Source: an uncultured Bilophila sp. (GTDB taxonomy: Bacteria; Desulfobacterota; Desulfovibrionia; Desulfovibrionales; Desulfovibrionaceae). From it: a stretch of DNA of 64,000 nt. The DNA lies in NCBI GenBank assembly GCA_910585945.1, contig CAJUHZ010000001.1, forward strand, positions 71,240 through 135,239, given 5' to 3'. Below are positions 43,036-52,362 of the stretch, piece by piece; position 1 is the first letter of the stretch; the number at the start of each line of letters is the position of its first letter. A program made the position numbers and the translations under genes. The notes beneath the pieces were generated by a model. It saw nothing but the letters and a program-made list of their open reading frames with translations, made no database searches and was not told the origin of the DNA.

Positions 43036-44589
43036 ATGCCGAGCAAAGTCGTCATCATTGATTACGGTTCCCAGGTCACGCAGCTCATTGCCCGCCGGGT
43101 GCGTGAAGCGGGCGTGTATTCCGAAATCCACCCTTGCGTGATCACGGCCGAGCAGGTGCGGGCGCTGGAACCTTCGGCTATCATTCTTTCGGGCGGGCCG
43201 GCCAGCGTAGGCGAACCGGACGCTCCCGCGCTGGACAAGGGCCTGCTGGATCTCGGGACGCCCGTTCTTGGCATCTGTTACGGGATGCAGGCGCTGGCGC
43301 TCACCCTGGGCGGCACACTCGAACAGTCGCGCACGCGCGAGTACGGGCCGGCCGACTTCACCTTCACCGCCGCTTCTCCCCTGTGGGACGGGCTGGATCG
43401 CTCCCGCCCCTCGCGGGTCTGGATGTCGCACGGGGACACCGTGAAGACCCCGCCGCCCGGCTTCTCGGTCATCGGTTCCACAGCCACGCTGGACGTTGCC
43501 GCCATGGCCGACGAAAACCGGCGCATCTACGCAGTGCAATTCCATCCGGAAGTGCACCACAGCGAAGACGGCGACCGCATTTTGCGCAATTTCCTCTTCC
43601 GCATCGCCGGTCTGACGCCGGACTGGACCATGTCTTCCTTTGTGGAGCGGGTATTGCGCGAAACGCGGGAGAAGGTTGGGGACGGGCATGTGATCTGCGC
43701 CCTGTCCGGCGGGGTGGACTCCACCGTCGTGGCCGTGCTGCTGCACAAGGCCATAGGCAAGCGCCTGCACTGCGTGTTTGTTGATAACGGCGTGCTGCGG
43801 GCCGGGGAAGGCGAGGAAGTGGTGAACTACCTTCGGGAACACTTCGATCTCAACCTGACCTTTGTCCGGGCGCAGGATCGCTTTCTCAAGCTGCTCGAAG
43901 GCGTGGAAGACCCCGAACGCAAGCGCAAAATCATCGGGCATACGTTCATTGAAGTCTTTGACGAAGAGGCGCGGAACATAAGCGCCGAATGCGGCAAGGT
44001 CGAATGGCTGGCGCAGGGCACGCTGTACCCGGACGTCATCGAGTCCGTCTCGCACAAGGGGCCAAGCGCCGTGATCAAGAGCCACCACAATGTGGGCGGC
44101 CTGCCGGAAAAGATGAACATGAAGCTCATCGAGCCGTTGCGCGAACTCTTCAAGGACGAGGTGCGCAAGGTGGCGACGGAAATCGGCCTGCCCGACTCCA
44201 TCACCTGGCGGCATCCCTTCCCCGGCCCGGGCCTGGCTATCCGGGTTGTGGGCGAAGTGACGGCCGCGCGTCTCGATATCCTGCGCCAGGCCGACAGCAT
44301 CGTGCAGGAGGAATTGCGCGAGTCCGGCTGGTACCGCAAGATCTGGCAGGGCTTTGCCGTGCTCCTGCCGCTCAAGACCGTGGGCGTGATGGGCGACGGA
44401 CGCACCTACGAACACGTCATCGCCCTCCGCTGCGTGGACAGCGTGGACGCCATGACCGCCGACTGGGCGCGCCTGCCCGCGGAACTGCTTGAACGGATGT
44501 CGCGCCGCATCATCAATGAAGTGAAAGGCGTCAACCGGGTGGTCTACGACATTTCGTCCAAACCCCCGAGCACCATTGAATGGGAATAA
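43036..44589 (+). CDS. guaA: GMP synthase (glutamine-hydrolysing)
   Basis: 517 residues. N-terminal class I glutamine amidotransferase with Cys in LGICYGMQAL and His/Glu in QFHPEVHHSE; ATP-pyrophosphatase P-loop in CALSGGVDSTVV; C-terminal dimerisation domain ending RVVYDISSKPPSTIEWE. Converts XMP to GMP. Confidence 0.96.
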   Translation: MPSKVVIIDYGSQVTQLIARRVREAGVYSEIHPCVITAEQVRALEPSAIILSGGPASVGEPDAPALDKGLLDLGTPVLGICYGMQALALTLGGTLEQSRTREYGPADFTFTAASPLWDGLDRSRPSRVWMSHGDTVKTPPPGFSVIGSTATLDVAAMADENRRIYAVQFHPEVHHSEDGDRILRNFLFRIAGLTPDWTMSSFVERVLRETREKVGDGHVICALSGGVDSTVVAVLLHKAIGKRLHCVFVDNGVLRAGEGEEVVNYLREHFDLNLTFVRAQDRFLKLLEGVEDPERKRKIIGHTFIEVFDEEARNISAECGKVEWLAQGTLYPDVIESVSHKGPSAVIKSHHNVGGLPEKMNMKLIEPLRELFKDEVRKVATEIGLPDSITWRHPFPGPGLAIRVVGEVTAARLDILRQADSIVQEELRESGWYRKIWQGFAVLLPLKTVGVMGDGRTYEHVIALRCVDSVDAMTADWARLPAELLERMSRRIINEVKGVNRVVYDISSKPPSTIEWE

Positions 44590-44609
44590 GCGTTGCGACA
44601 AACTGAACC

Positions 44610-44645
44610 CGTTTCATGAACGCCCCGGCGGGCGTTCATGAAACG
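44610..44645. terminator. Long hairpin after guaA
   Basis: CGTTTCATGAACGCC and GGCGTTCATGAAACG pair perfectly (15 bp). It lies 20 bases after the guaA stop and 60 before tatB, so it may partly separate the purine and Tat genes. No T-tract is present. Confidence 0.6.
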
Positions 44646-44707
44646 TCTGTATGCGCGAAACGCTTGCCCGCGGGCGCGGGATGCCCGGCAGCGAAAAGGA
44701 CAAGGTT

Positions 44708-45124
44708 ATGTTTGGCATTGGCGGAACGGAACTGCTGGTGATTCTTGTGGTGGCCCTGGTTGTGCTCGGGCCGAAAAGCGTTCCCCAGATCGCGCGCACT
44801 CTGGGCAAGGCCATGGGCGAATTCCGCCGCGTGTCCACCGAATTTCAGCGCACCCTGAATACCGAAATCGAGCTTGAGGAACACGAAAAGCGCAAAAAGG
44901 AGGCTGAACGGGAACTCTATGGCGACGCCGCTCCCGCTCCCGAAAAAGCGCCGGCCGCCACGCCCGGGACCGAAAACGGCAAGAACGTGAAAGAGGATCA
45001 GCCCAAAACCGGACCGTCCGGAGCCAATCAATCCGGAACCGCCGGGGATCAAGCCGATCGCGAACAGCCCGCGCAACAGGAATCCACTCGTCAACCGTCC
45101 GATCAGGAGAAGGTCAGGGCATGA
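44708..45124 (+). CDS. tatB: Twin-arginine translocase TatA/TatB-type subunit
   Basis: 138 residues. MFGIGGTELLVILVVALVVLGPKSVPQIARTLGK is the single membrane helix, hinge and amphipathic helix; the Glu in the helix (GGTELL) and the long acidic C-terminal tail favour TatB over TatA. Start at 44708 has AAGGA upstream. Its stop overlaps the tatC start (ATGA). Exports folded, cofactor-containing proteins. Confidence 0.88.
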   Translation: MFGIGGTELLVILVVALVVLGPKSVPQIARTLGKAMGEFRRVSTEFQRTLNTEIELEEHEKRKKEAERELYGDAAPAPEKAPAATPGTENGKNVKEDQPKTGPSGANQSGTAGDQADREQPAQQESTRQPSDQEKVRA

Positions 45125-46332
45125 CGGATCGCTCCCTCCGCGACGCCGGAGAAGAACACACGCTCACCGTGCAGCCCGCCCCGCTCGCCGCCCGCCCGGA
45201 CGCCCAACCCGGCGATCCTTCCGGCATTCGGGCTGACGAAAACCCGGCGACGGATGCCGAACCTCAAGCCGCAACTGGCGGGCCGGAAACGCCGCATGCC
45301 CAGGAGCACGAAGCGGGAGAAGCGGAAGAGCACGACGGGGTATACACCCTGTGCGATCTGGTCGGGCCGCCGGAGTCTTCCTCTCCGGAACAGACAGAGC
45401 AGCTCTCCACGGAACAGACGCGCTCAAAAGCGCCCCTTCCGGAACAAATCGCGTCAGATCAGGGTTCACCCGATCAGACCTTGCCAGATCCGGCATTGAC
45501 GGAACCGTGGCCGGGGGCGGCAGGCAACCCGCCCGCGCCGCCTGTTCCGCCGCAAACCGGCAGCGGGGACGAGGGATCGCCCGGCGACGAACCGGAAAAA
45601 CCCATGACCCTGCTGGACCACCTGGGGGAACTCCGCTCCCGCCTGGTGCGAGGTTTTGTTGCGGTGCTGATCGCGTTTTTCGGCTGTTACAGCTTTGCCA
45701 AGGAACTTTTTCACGCTCTTTCCCAGCCACTGCTCGCAGTCATGCCGGCGGACGCCAAATTCATTTATACCGGCGTGGCGGAAGGTTTTTTCGTGGATCT
45801 CAAGGTGGGCTTTGTGGCCGCGCTCTTTGTGGCAAGCCCGTACCTGTTCTACCAGATATGGGCGTTTGTCGCGCCCGGGCTGTATGAAGAGGAAAAACGC
45901 TACGCGATCCCCCTGGCTCTGTGCTCGGCCGTCTTTTTCATCGGCGGCGCGGCCTTTTGCTATCTGGTGGTCTTCCCCTTCGCCTTCACCTTCTTTTTGA
46001 GCTATTCCACGGAAAGCATCGTGGCCATGCTCTCGATCAGCGAATACCTGAGCTTTGCCCTCAAGATGCTGATCGCCTTCGGCCTCATCTTTGAAATGCC
46101 GCTCTTCGCCTTTTTCCTGTCCCGGATGGGGCTGATCACAGCGCAAAAGATGCGGCGCGCGCGCAAGTACTCCGTGCTTGGCGTGTTCATCGTGGCCGCC
46201 ATTCTCACGCCGCCGGACGTTTTTTCGCAAATCCTCATGGCGATCCCCATGCTCCTGCTGTACGAAATAAGCATTCTTGTGGCGGCCGCCGCCGGCAAGA
46301 AAAGGGAAGAAACACATGAGTCGAAAAGCTGA
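45121..46332 (+). CDS. tatC: Twin-arginine translocase TatC with N-terminal extension
   Basis: 403 residues, versus about 250 for typical TatC. The TatC core begins at PMTLLDHLGELRSRLVRG (about residue 161) and includes FIYTGVAEGFFVDLKVGF, the conserved periplasmic FPFAFTFFLSYSTE and LAFGLIFEMPLFAFFL-type helix 5. Residues 1-160 are a Pro/Glu/Gln-rich low-complexity extension. The frame is open with an ATGA overlap to tatB, which supports translation from 45121; an internal ATG at 45604 would give a normal-length protein but has a weaker ribosome site. Confidence 0.9.
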   Translation: MTDRSLRDAGEEHTLTVQPAPLAARPDAQPGDPSGIRADENPATDAEPQAATGGPETPHAQEHEAGEAEEHDGVYTLCDLVGPPESSSPEQTEQLSTEQTRSKAPLPEQIASDQGSPDQTLPDPALTEPWPGAAGNPPAPPVPPQTGSGDEGSPGDEPEKPMTLLDHLGELRSRLVRGFVAVLIAFFGCYSFAKELFHALSQPLLAVMPADAKFIYTGVAEGFFVDLKVGFVAALFVASPYLFYQIWAFVAPGLYEEEKRYAIPLALCSAVFFIGGAAFCYLVVFPFAFTFFLSYSTESIVAMLSISEYLSFALKMLIAFGLIFEMPLFAFFLSRMGLITAQKMRRARKYSVLGVFIVAAILTPPDVFSQILMAIPMLLLYEISILVAAAAGKKREETHESKS

Positions 46333-46984
46333 AATCGTCCGGCGCACCGCCGAGACCTCGATCCGCCTGGCCCTGTGCCTGGACGGCAGCGATCCAGATG
46401 GCAGCGATCCGGGCGAACACATGCCCTCCGCTTCCGCGCCGGAAGCCGCCCTGCCCGCGCCTTCCAGCAGGGAGCCGGCGATCCGCACCGGTTTCGGCCT
46501 GCTCGATCACATGCTTGCGCTGACGGCGTTCTGGGCTGGTTTTGACCTGCATGTGCGGTGTGAAGGAGATATGGAAGTCGACGCGCACCATTCCGTGGAA
46601 GATGTGGGGCTGTGCTTCGGGCAGGCGCTCGGGCAGGCGCTCGGGGAGCGGCGGGGCATCGCCAGGGTGGGGTTCGCCCGCGTGCCCATGGACGAGGCTC
46701 TGGCGGAAGTCACGCTCGATCTTTCCGGGCGAGCCTGGCTGGAATGGCGGGGCGACGAGCTGCTCCCCCCCCTTCTCGGGGGCGAGGAACGCGACGTATG
46801 GCGGGAATGGTACAAAAGCGTGGCCGCGGCCGCGCGCATGAACATCCATGTCCGGTTTCTGTACGGAAAAAACGGGCATCACCTGTTGGAGTCGGCCGCC
46901 AAGGGACTGGGCCTTGCACTGGCGCAGGCCGTCGCCGTAACAGGAAGCAGGGTGCGAAGCACCAAAGGGAGTCTTGACGTATGA
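46316..46984 (+). CDS. hisB: Imidazoleglycerol-phosphate dehydratase
   Basis: 222 residues. Sixth step of histidine synthesis. Metal-binding motifs HHSVEDVG and NGHHLLESAAKG are present, with GFGLLDHML and the C-terminal STKG. Two differences from the usual sequence: an insertion of about 30 residues between LDG and the IRTGFG motif, and FWAGFDL where ARHGLFDL is usual. Starts at 46316, just inside the tatC end; overlaps the next gene at its stop. Confidence 0.9.
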   Translation: MSRKAEIVRRTAETSIRLALCLDGSDPDGSDPGEHMPSASAPEAALPAPSSREPAIRTGFGLLDHMLALTAFWAGFDLHVRCEGDMEVDAHHSVEDVGLCFGQALGQALGERRGIARVGFARVPMDEALAEVTLDLSGRAWLEWRGDELLPPLLGGEERDVWREWYKSVAAAARMNIHVRFLYGKNGHHLLESAAKGLGLALAQAVAVTGSRVRSTKGSLDV

Positions 46985-47631
46985 CGCGGTTCATTTCCCG
47001 TTTCGCGGCGCTTGGCGGGGCGCTTCTGCTGTGCTGTACGCTTTTCGGCTGTCAGCAGACGCCACGGGCGGCGGCTGATTTGCCGCCTCTCGCCATTGGC
47101 GTGGTTTCGGCCATTCAGCCGATGGGCACAACGGATCTCATGGCCGGTTTCATTCCGGAGGGGCGGGTTCTGGCCTCGGCCGACGCGCTCGCCTCCTTTG
47201 ACACGGCTCTTGCCGACAAGCTCCGTACCGACACGAAACGGACGTACACGTTCATCCCGGCTGGGGAAGGAACCGATCCGAGCGCGCCGCGCACGGCCGG
47301 CGGCAATACGGCGCTGGATCACTGGACGGCAGTGGCCAAGGAGCATGGCCTCGATCTGATCATTGTGCCCCAGATCCTCGACTGGAACGAACGCCACGGC
47401 GGCGCGGCCGGCGTGACGACCTCCGCCGCGGTGAACATGGATTTCTTCCTGATCGACGCGCGCGAGGAAGGCCAGTTGATCAATCGCTCCCACTACAACG
47501 AAAAACAGATTGGTCTCAGCGATAACCTCATGAATTTCAGCACGTTCGTCAAACGTGGAGCAAAGTGGCTCACCGCGCAGGATCTGGCGATGGAAGCCGC
47601 GGACAAGATGATCCGGGAGTTTGGGCTGTGA
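46981..47631 (+). CDS. Lipoprotein of unknown function
   Basis: 216 residues. Signal peptide with a lipobox (CCTLFGCQQ). The mature part resembles lipoproteins with an N-terminal Ala-rich strand and a conserved GLDLIIVPQILDWNERHGG segment. No family recognised with confidence. Overlaps hisB and hisA at both ends by four bases, so it is translated within the his/tat string. Confidence 0.75.
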   Translation: MTRFISRFAALGGALLLCCTLFGCQQTPRAAADLPPLAIGVVSAIQPMGTTDLMAGFIPEGRVLASADALASFDTALADKLRTDTKRTYTFIPAGEGTDPSAPRTAGGNTALDHWTAVAKEHGLDLIIVPQILDWNERHGGAAGVTTSAAVNMDFFLIDAREEGQLINRSHYNEKQIGLSDNLMNFSTFVKRGAKWLTAQDLAMEAADKMIREFGL

Positions 47632-48362
47632 TTGTCTTTCCCGCTGTGGATCTCAAGGGCGGCAAGGCGGTGCGCCTGCGCCGCGGCCGGGCGGACGACG
47701 CCACCGTCTTTGCCGACGATCCTGTGGAGGCCGCCCAGCGCTGGGAGCGCGAAGGCGCGACATGGCTGCACCTTGTGGATCTTGACGGCGCTTTCGACGG
47801 GGTCTCCCCCCACACTGAAGCGGTACGCCGCATCCGCCGCGAGATCGGCATTTCCATCCAGCTCGGCGGCGGCATCCGGGACGAACGGACAGCCGCGGCA
47901 TGGCTTGAAGCCGGCGTGACCCGTCTCATCATCGGCACGCTGGCGCTGGAAGATCCGGCGGCCTTCGCGCGGCTGTGCCGATCCTGTCCCGGCCGCATCG
48001 GCGTCTCTCTCGACGCCGAAGGGGGACGGCTCAAAACCCGCGGCTGGACGGACGACGGGGGGTGTTCCGTGTGGGACGTCCTGCCAAGGCTCGCCGGAGA
48101 CGGCGCGGCGTTTCTCATTTACACCGATATTGAGCGCGACGGGATGAAAACCGGAGTCAACCTCCCCGTGCTGACCCGCCTTGCGGAGCAAAGCCCCATT
48201 CCGTTCATCGCGGCCGGGGGCGTGGCCACGCTGGACGATATCCGCGCCCTGCATCCGCTCTCGCGCGGGGGAAAACTCTCCGGCGTGATCACGGGGCGCG
48301 CCCTGTACGAGGGCACGCTCGACCTGCGCGAAGCCCTCGCCTGGATCGCAAGCCAGGCATGA
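47628..48362 (+). CDS. hisA: Phosphoribosylformimino-5-aminoimidazole carboxamide ribotide isomerase
   Basis: 244-residue TIM barrel. IVFPAVDLKGGKAVRL with the catalytic Asp, LHLVDLDGAFDG, IQLGGGIRDERTAAAWLEAGV and LIYTDIERDGMKTG with the second Asp identify HisA rather than HisF. Start is a GTG at 47628 that overlaps the lipoprotein stop; GGGAG lies upstream. Confidence 0.93.
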   Translation: MIVFPAVDLKGGKAVRLRRGRADDATVFADDPVEAAQRWEREGATWLHLVDLDGAFDGVSPHTEAVRRIRREIGISIQLGGGIRDERTAAAWLEAGVTRLIIGTLALEDPAAFARLCRSCPGRIGVSLDAEGGRLKTRGWTDDGGCSVWDVLPRLAGDGAAFLIYTDIERDGMKTGVNLPVLTRLAEQSPIPFIAAGGVATLDDIRALHPLSRGGKLSGVITGRALYEGTLDLREALAWIASQA

Positions 48363-48401
48363 CCTCTTGCCATGAGAACATGAAAAAGGTAGATTGCCCG
48401 C

Positions 48402-48656
48402 ATGGAACTTTTTGATCGCTTGGAAGCTTTGGATAACCGCATCACGGATTTGCTGTTGCGGATCGAGGAGCTTCGTGAAGAAAATCGCACTCTCCGCGAG
48501 ACCGCCATCGGCCTTGCGGATCTGCGGGAAGAAAATCGTGCTCTGCATGAAGCGTTGACCAACGAACAACGCGCCCGGGAAGAGATAGACGGCCGTATCG
48601 ACGCCCTCCTCGCCCGAATCCGTGAACACATGACGGAAGAGGAACCGGGAGCATAA
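48402..48656 (+). CDS. Small coiled-coil protein (ZapB-like)
   Basis: 84 residues, almost wholly a heptad-rich coiled coil (LFDRLEALDNRITDLLLRIEELREENRTLRE). Placed immediately before zapA, so a cell-division role alongside ZapA is likely, but small coiled coils cannot be assigned by sequence alone. Confidence 0.7.
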   Translation: MELFDRLEALDNRITDLLLRIEELREENRTLRETAIGLADLREENRALHEALTNEQRAREEIDGRIDALLARIREHMTEEEPGA

Positions 48657-48680
48657 CTTCGCGCCGGCGCGCACTGAACC

Positions 48681-48950
48681 ATGCACAGTTTTCATCGCTT
48701 CAACGTGTTGGGGACGGCGATTTCCTTTCGGACCGAATCCGACCCGGCTCTCATTGAGGAAGCACGAGACATCGTGGAAGAGCGATACAAGGAGTTGCAG
48801 GAAAGAAGCGGGGGACGATACGGCAGAGATGAGTTGCTGTCCTTCCTGGTTTTGGGCGTAGCCGACGAGTTGTTGAAAACGCAGCAGTCGCTTCAGGAGG
48901 TGGAAGAACGCCTCGCGAACATGCTGCGGCGTATAGAGGAAGCGAGTTGA
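48681..48950 (+). CDS. zapA: Cell division protein ZapA
   Basis: 89 residues. FNVLGTAISFRTESDPALIEEARDIVEERY is the ZapA globular head and LLKTQQSLQEVEERLANMLRRIE the coiled-coil tail. It stabilises FtsZ filaments. As in many proteobacteria it precedes the 6S RNA position. Confidence 0.85.
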   Translation: MHSFHRFNVLGTAISFRTESDPALIEEARDIVEERYKELQERSGGRYGRDELLSFLVLGVADELLKTQQSLQEVEERLANMLRRIEEAS

Positions 48951-48969
48951 ATCCGGATTGGGCGTGTAC

Positions 48970-49152
48970 TTCCCTGGAGCGCGCGTGATTTTCGTGTTGG
49001 TGCTGACCTCACAAGCACATGCAATGGGAGCCGTATGACGGGATCGGTGTGCAAGCCCGGCTTGCCGGGAAGTCTGAAGATCCCTCAAAGGTTCCCCCCT
49101 GGGAAACCAGGTTTTGCACCAGCGCGCGGACACGACGCTCCGGGGCTTTTCC
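48970..49152 (+). ncRNA. ssrS: 6S RNA candidate
   Basis: About 183 nt directly after zapA, the classic proteobacterial location. The ends pair (CCCTGGAGCG with CGCTCCGGGG), a second stem GGTGC/GCACC lies just inside, and the centre has unpaired stretches followed by hairpins GGTTCCC/GGGAAACC and CCCGGC/GCCGGG. This long rod with a central bubble is the shape of 6S RNA, which mimics an open promoter and sequesters sigma-70 RNA polymerase. TTTT follows the 3' end. Confidence 0.72.
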
Positions 49153-49437
49153 AAACCGCCTTGGCGTGACATCTGTTGTTTCTTCCGGCCGTGGGCCGGA
49201 TGCGCTTGCGTGTTCTCAGCACGCGTGCTTGATCTCGTCCTTTATTGTCCTTGAGCTGGATTGTCCCTCCCTGCTGTTCGGGACGGCCGTGTCGCCGTGC
49301 CTCCAGCGTTGCCCGAAGCGTGTGGATTTTCGGCACAATGCCGTTTGAACCATGCGCGGGCGTCCCTGGCTGGCCGGGGCTTTTCGCCGCCGCCGTCGCG
49401 CAACCGGGCACGCGCCCGACACCATACCGGAGGGAGC

Positions 49438-50997
49438 ATGGAACCTGTCACCATTGTCTGCGCCGTCGCGGCCCTGATCGCCGGAAGCGGCGCGGGGTAC
49501 GCGCTCAACAGACATGTGAGCGCCAAACGCATTGGCGATGCCGAGGAACTGGCCACACGCATCGTCGAAGAAGCCCGCAAGGAAGCGCAGGCGCAAAAAA
49601 AAGAAATCCTCCTGCAGGGGCAGGATGAACTTTTCAATCAGAAACGGGAGTTGGAGCACGAGTTCAAGGAACGCGAGCGCGAACTCAAAATCCGGGATCG
49701 CAAACTGCAGGAACAGGGCGAACGCCTTGAGGAAAAACTCGAAAAGGCCACGGAAAAGGAACACGAAATCCTCGGGGCGGAAAAAGAACTGAGCCGCAAG
49801 GAACGCCGCCTGGCCGAGCTTGAAGAGCAATTGCACGATCGTCTTGCGGAACAGGAACGCTGCCTGCAGGAAGTTTCCGGCCTGACAGCCGAGGAAGCGA
49901 AGCGACGCCTGTTTGAGGAAATCGAAGCGCGCTCCCGGCACGAAGCCGCGCGCATGACCCGGCTTATTGAGGCCGAAGCGCGGGAAACAGCCGACAGAAA
50001 GGCCAAGGAAATCATCGCCTCCTGCATTCAGCGCTACGCCGGCGACTATGTGGGCGAGCACACCGTCACGGCCGTCACCCTGCCCAGCGAAGACATGAAG
50101 GGGCGGATCATCGGGCGCGAAGGCCGCAACATCCGCGCGCTGGAAGCAGCCACAGGCGTGGATCTGATCATCGACGACACGCCGGAAACCGTCATCCTCT
50201 CCGCCTACAGCCCCCTGCGCCGGCAAGTGGCGAAAATGGCGCTGGAGCGCCTCATTCAGGACGGCAGAATCCACCCCGCCCGCATCGAGGACGTGGTGCA
50301 CAAATGCGAGCAGGAACTCGACGTGCAGATCCGCGAAGTGGGCGAGCAGGCCACCTTCGACGCCGGCGTGCACGGCATCCACCCCGAGCTTGTCCGCTAC
50401 CTCGGGCAGCTCCGCTACAGAACAAGCTACACGCAAAACGTCCTGCAACACTCGCTGGAAGTTTCCGCCCTCTGCGGAATGATGGCGGCGGAACTGGGCA
50501 TGGACATAAAAAAGGCCAAACGCGCCGGCCTGCTGCACGATCTCGGCAAGGCCGTGGACCATGAGGTGGAAGGCCCCCATGCGATCATTGGCGCGGACCT
50601 TGCCAAAAAATTCAACGAAACCAAAGAAATCGTCCACGCCATTGCGGCCCATCACGAGGACCAGCGGCCGGAAACCGCGCTGGCCGTGCTGGTGCAGGCG
50701 GCCGACTCCCTCTCCGGCGCGCGCCCCGGCGCACGCAAGGAATTGCTGGAAAATTACGTCAAGCGGCTGGAAGATCTGGAAAACATCGCCAATGCCTTCG
50801 ACGGCGTGGCCAAAGCCTACGCCATTCAGGCCGGGCGGGAAATCCGCGTTGTGGTCAATTCGGAAAACGTGGATGACGACCAGACCTTCATGCTGTGCAA
50901 GGGCATAGCCGCCAAGATTGAAGAAAACATGACCTATCCCGGCCAGATTCGCGTGACCGTCATCCGCGAACGCCGCGCCGTGGGCTATGCGAAGTAA
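49438..50997 (+). CDS. rny: Ribonuclease Y
   Basis: 519 residues. N-terminal membrane anchor (TIVCAVAALIAGSGAGYALN), long Glu/Lys-rich coiled coil (about 30-200), KH domain (GRIIGREGRNIRALEAATGVDLI) and HD domain (LLHDLGKAVDHEVEGPHAIIG). Endoribonuclease that starts mRNA decay at the membrane. Start at 49438 follows GGAGGGAGC; frame extending upstream to 49261 is not supported. Confidence 0.95.
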   Translation: MEPVTIVCAVAALIAGSGAGYALNRHVSAKRIGDAEELATRIVEEARKEAQAQKKEILLQGQDELFNQKRELEHEFKERERELKIRDRKLQEQGERLEEKLEKATEKEHEILGAEKELSRKERRLAELEEQLHDRLAEQERCLQEVSGLTAEEAKRRLFEEIEARSRHEAARMTRLIEAEARETADRKAKEIIASCIQRYAGDYVGEHTVTAVTLPSEDMKGRIIGREGRNIRALEAATGVDLIIDDTPETVILSAYSPLRRQVAKMALERLIQDGRIHPARIEDVVHKCEQELDVQIREVGEQATFDAGVHGIHPELVRYLGQLRYRTSYTQNVLQHSLEVSALCGMMAAELGMDIKKAKRAGLLHDLGKAVDHEVEGPHAIIGADLAKKFNETKEIVHAIAAHHEDQRPETALAVLVQAADSLSGARPGARKELLENYVKRLEDLENIANAFDGVAKAYAIQAGREIRVVVNSENVDDDQTFMLCKGIAAKIEENMTYPGQIRVTVIRERRAVGYAK

Positions 50998-51000
50998 CCG

Positions 51001-52362
51001 ATGATCACCATTCAGGCTCCCCCTTCAAAGTCCGTATCCCACCGCATGGTGATGGCCGCGGCGCTCGCTTCGGGCGTCTCAGTCGTCGAGCGGGTGCTCG
51101 AAAGCAAGGATCTGGAACGAACTCTGGCCATTCTCGCCGCCGCCGGCGCGGACATTCGTCGTGAAAACCCGGGAACGTACCGTATCCGGGGCGTCGCAGG
51201 GGTTCCGCGCGGCGGAAACGACGCCCCCCTGTCCTGCGATGTGCACGAATCCGGCACAACCTGCCGCCTGCTCACCGCGGTTCTGGCCGCGGGAGCGGGG
51301 CGTTTCCGCATCCACGGCGCGCCACGAATGCATGAACGCCCGCTGGGTGAACTGTGCGAGGCGCTGGAAACGCTCGGCGTCAGCCTTGCCTTTGAAGGGC
51401 GGCCGGGCTACCCGCCGCTCGTCCTGAGCACGCGGGGGCTTGCTCCGGCGGCGGACGGAAGCCCCTGCCGCATCGGCCTTGGCGAGTCCAGCCAGTATCT
51501 TTCGGGGCTGCTGCTGGCCGCGCCTCTTGCGCAAGGTCCGCTGACGCTTGAAATCAGCGGGGACAAGGTTGTTTCCTGGCCCTATGTGGGCTTGACGCTC
51601 CAGACCCTGGAACTTTTCGGCGTGCCCTTTTCCGTCGAAACACGAGCGCCCGGCACGGCAGCGAAGGCCGCCTGGCAGAGTGCGGACTGGCGCGGCCTGA
51701 GCGAGGTGCGGCCGGGGGGGATACGCTTCCGGATGCAGCCCGCCGACTACCGGGCCGGCATGTACGCGGCGGAAGGGGACTGGTCCGGGGCATCCTACTT
51801 TCTGGCGGCCGGGGCCGTCGGGCGCGCGCCGGTACGGGTGGAAGGGCTGAACACGACCTCGCTCCAGGGCGACCGGGCCATGCTCGACATTCTCCGACGC
51901 ATGGGCGCGCATGTGGAGGCCGAAGCCGCGGCGGTGACGGTCTTCCCCTCCGCTCTGCATGGCATTGATGTGGATATGGGGGCCTGCCCCGATCTCGTGC
52001 CTACGGTGGCCGTGCTCGCCGCCCATGCCGAGGGAATGACGCGCGTGCGCAATGTGGCGCACCTGCGGATCAAGGAAAGCGATCGCATTGCCGCGCCGGC
52101 CGGGGAACTGGCCCGGATCGGCGTGCGCACTCGGGAATATCCGGACGGTCTGGAAGTGTACGGAGCCGGTCGGCCGCCCTTCCCGACATGCCCGGCGTCA
52201 GATGAGACGCCACGCTTTTCCAGCCACGGCGATCACCGTATGGCCATGAGCCTCGCCCTGCTCGAACTGTACGGGCGGCGCATCGAACTTGACGATCCGG
52301 CGTGCGTGTCCAAATCCTTCCCCACGTTTTGGGACGAATGGTCCAGGGTTCGAGGGCAATGA
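51001..52362 (+). CDS. aroA: 3-phosphoshikimate 1-carboxyvinyltransferase (EPSP synthase)
   Basis: 453 residues. APPSKSVSHRMVMAAAL, ESGTTCRLLTAVL, LKIKES-type HLRIKESDRIAAP and GDHRMAMSLALLEL identify EPSP synthase of the shikimate pathway. The first substrate loop reads HESGTTCRL rather than GNAGTAMRP, so it belongs to a divergent class. Starts three bases after the rny stop and overlaps tyrA. Confidence 0.93.
   Translation: MITIQAPPSKSVSHRMVMAAALASGVSVVERVLESKDLERTLAILAAAGADIRRENPGTYRIRGVAGVPRGGNDAPLSCDVHESGTTCRLLTAVLAAGAGRFRIHGAPRMHERPLGELCEALETLGVSLAFEGRPGYPPLVLSTRGLAPAADGSPCRIGLGESSQYLSGLLLAAPLAQGPLTLEISGDKVVSWPYVGLTLQTLELFGVPFSVETRAPGTAAKAAWQSADWRGLSEVRPGGIRFRMQPADYRAGMYAAEGDWSGASYFLAAGAVGRAPVRVEGLNTTSLQGDRAMLDILRRMGAHVEAEAAAVTVFPSALHGIDVDMGACPDLVPTVAVLAAHAEGMTRVRNVAHLRIKESDRIAAPAGELARIGVRTREYPDGLEVYGAGRPPFPTCPASDETPRFSSHGDHRMAMSLALLELYGRRIELDDPACVSKSFPTFWDEWSRVRGQ

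Noticed and set aside
41502..43058. Minus-strand frame opposite guaB
   Set aside because: His/Gly-rich shadow of a strongly conserved IMP dehydrogenase.
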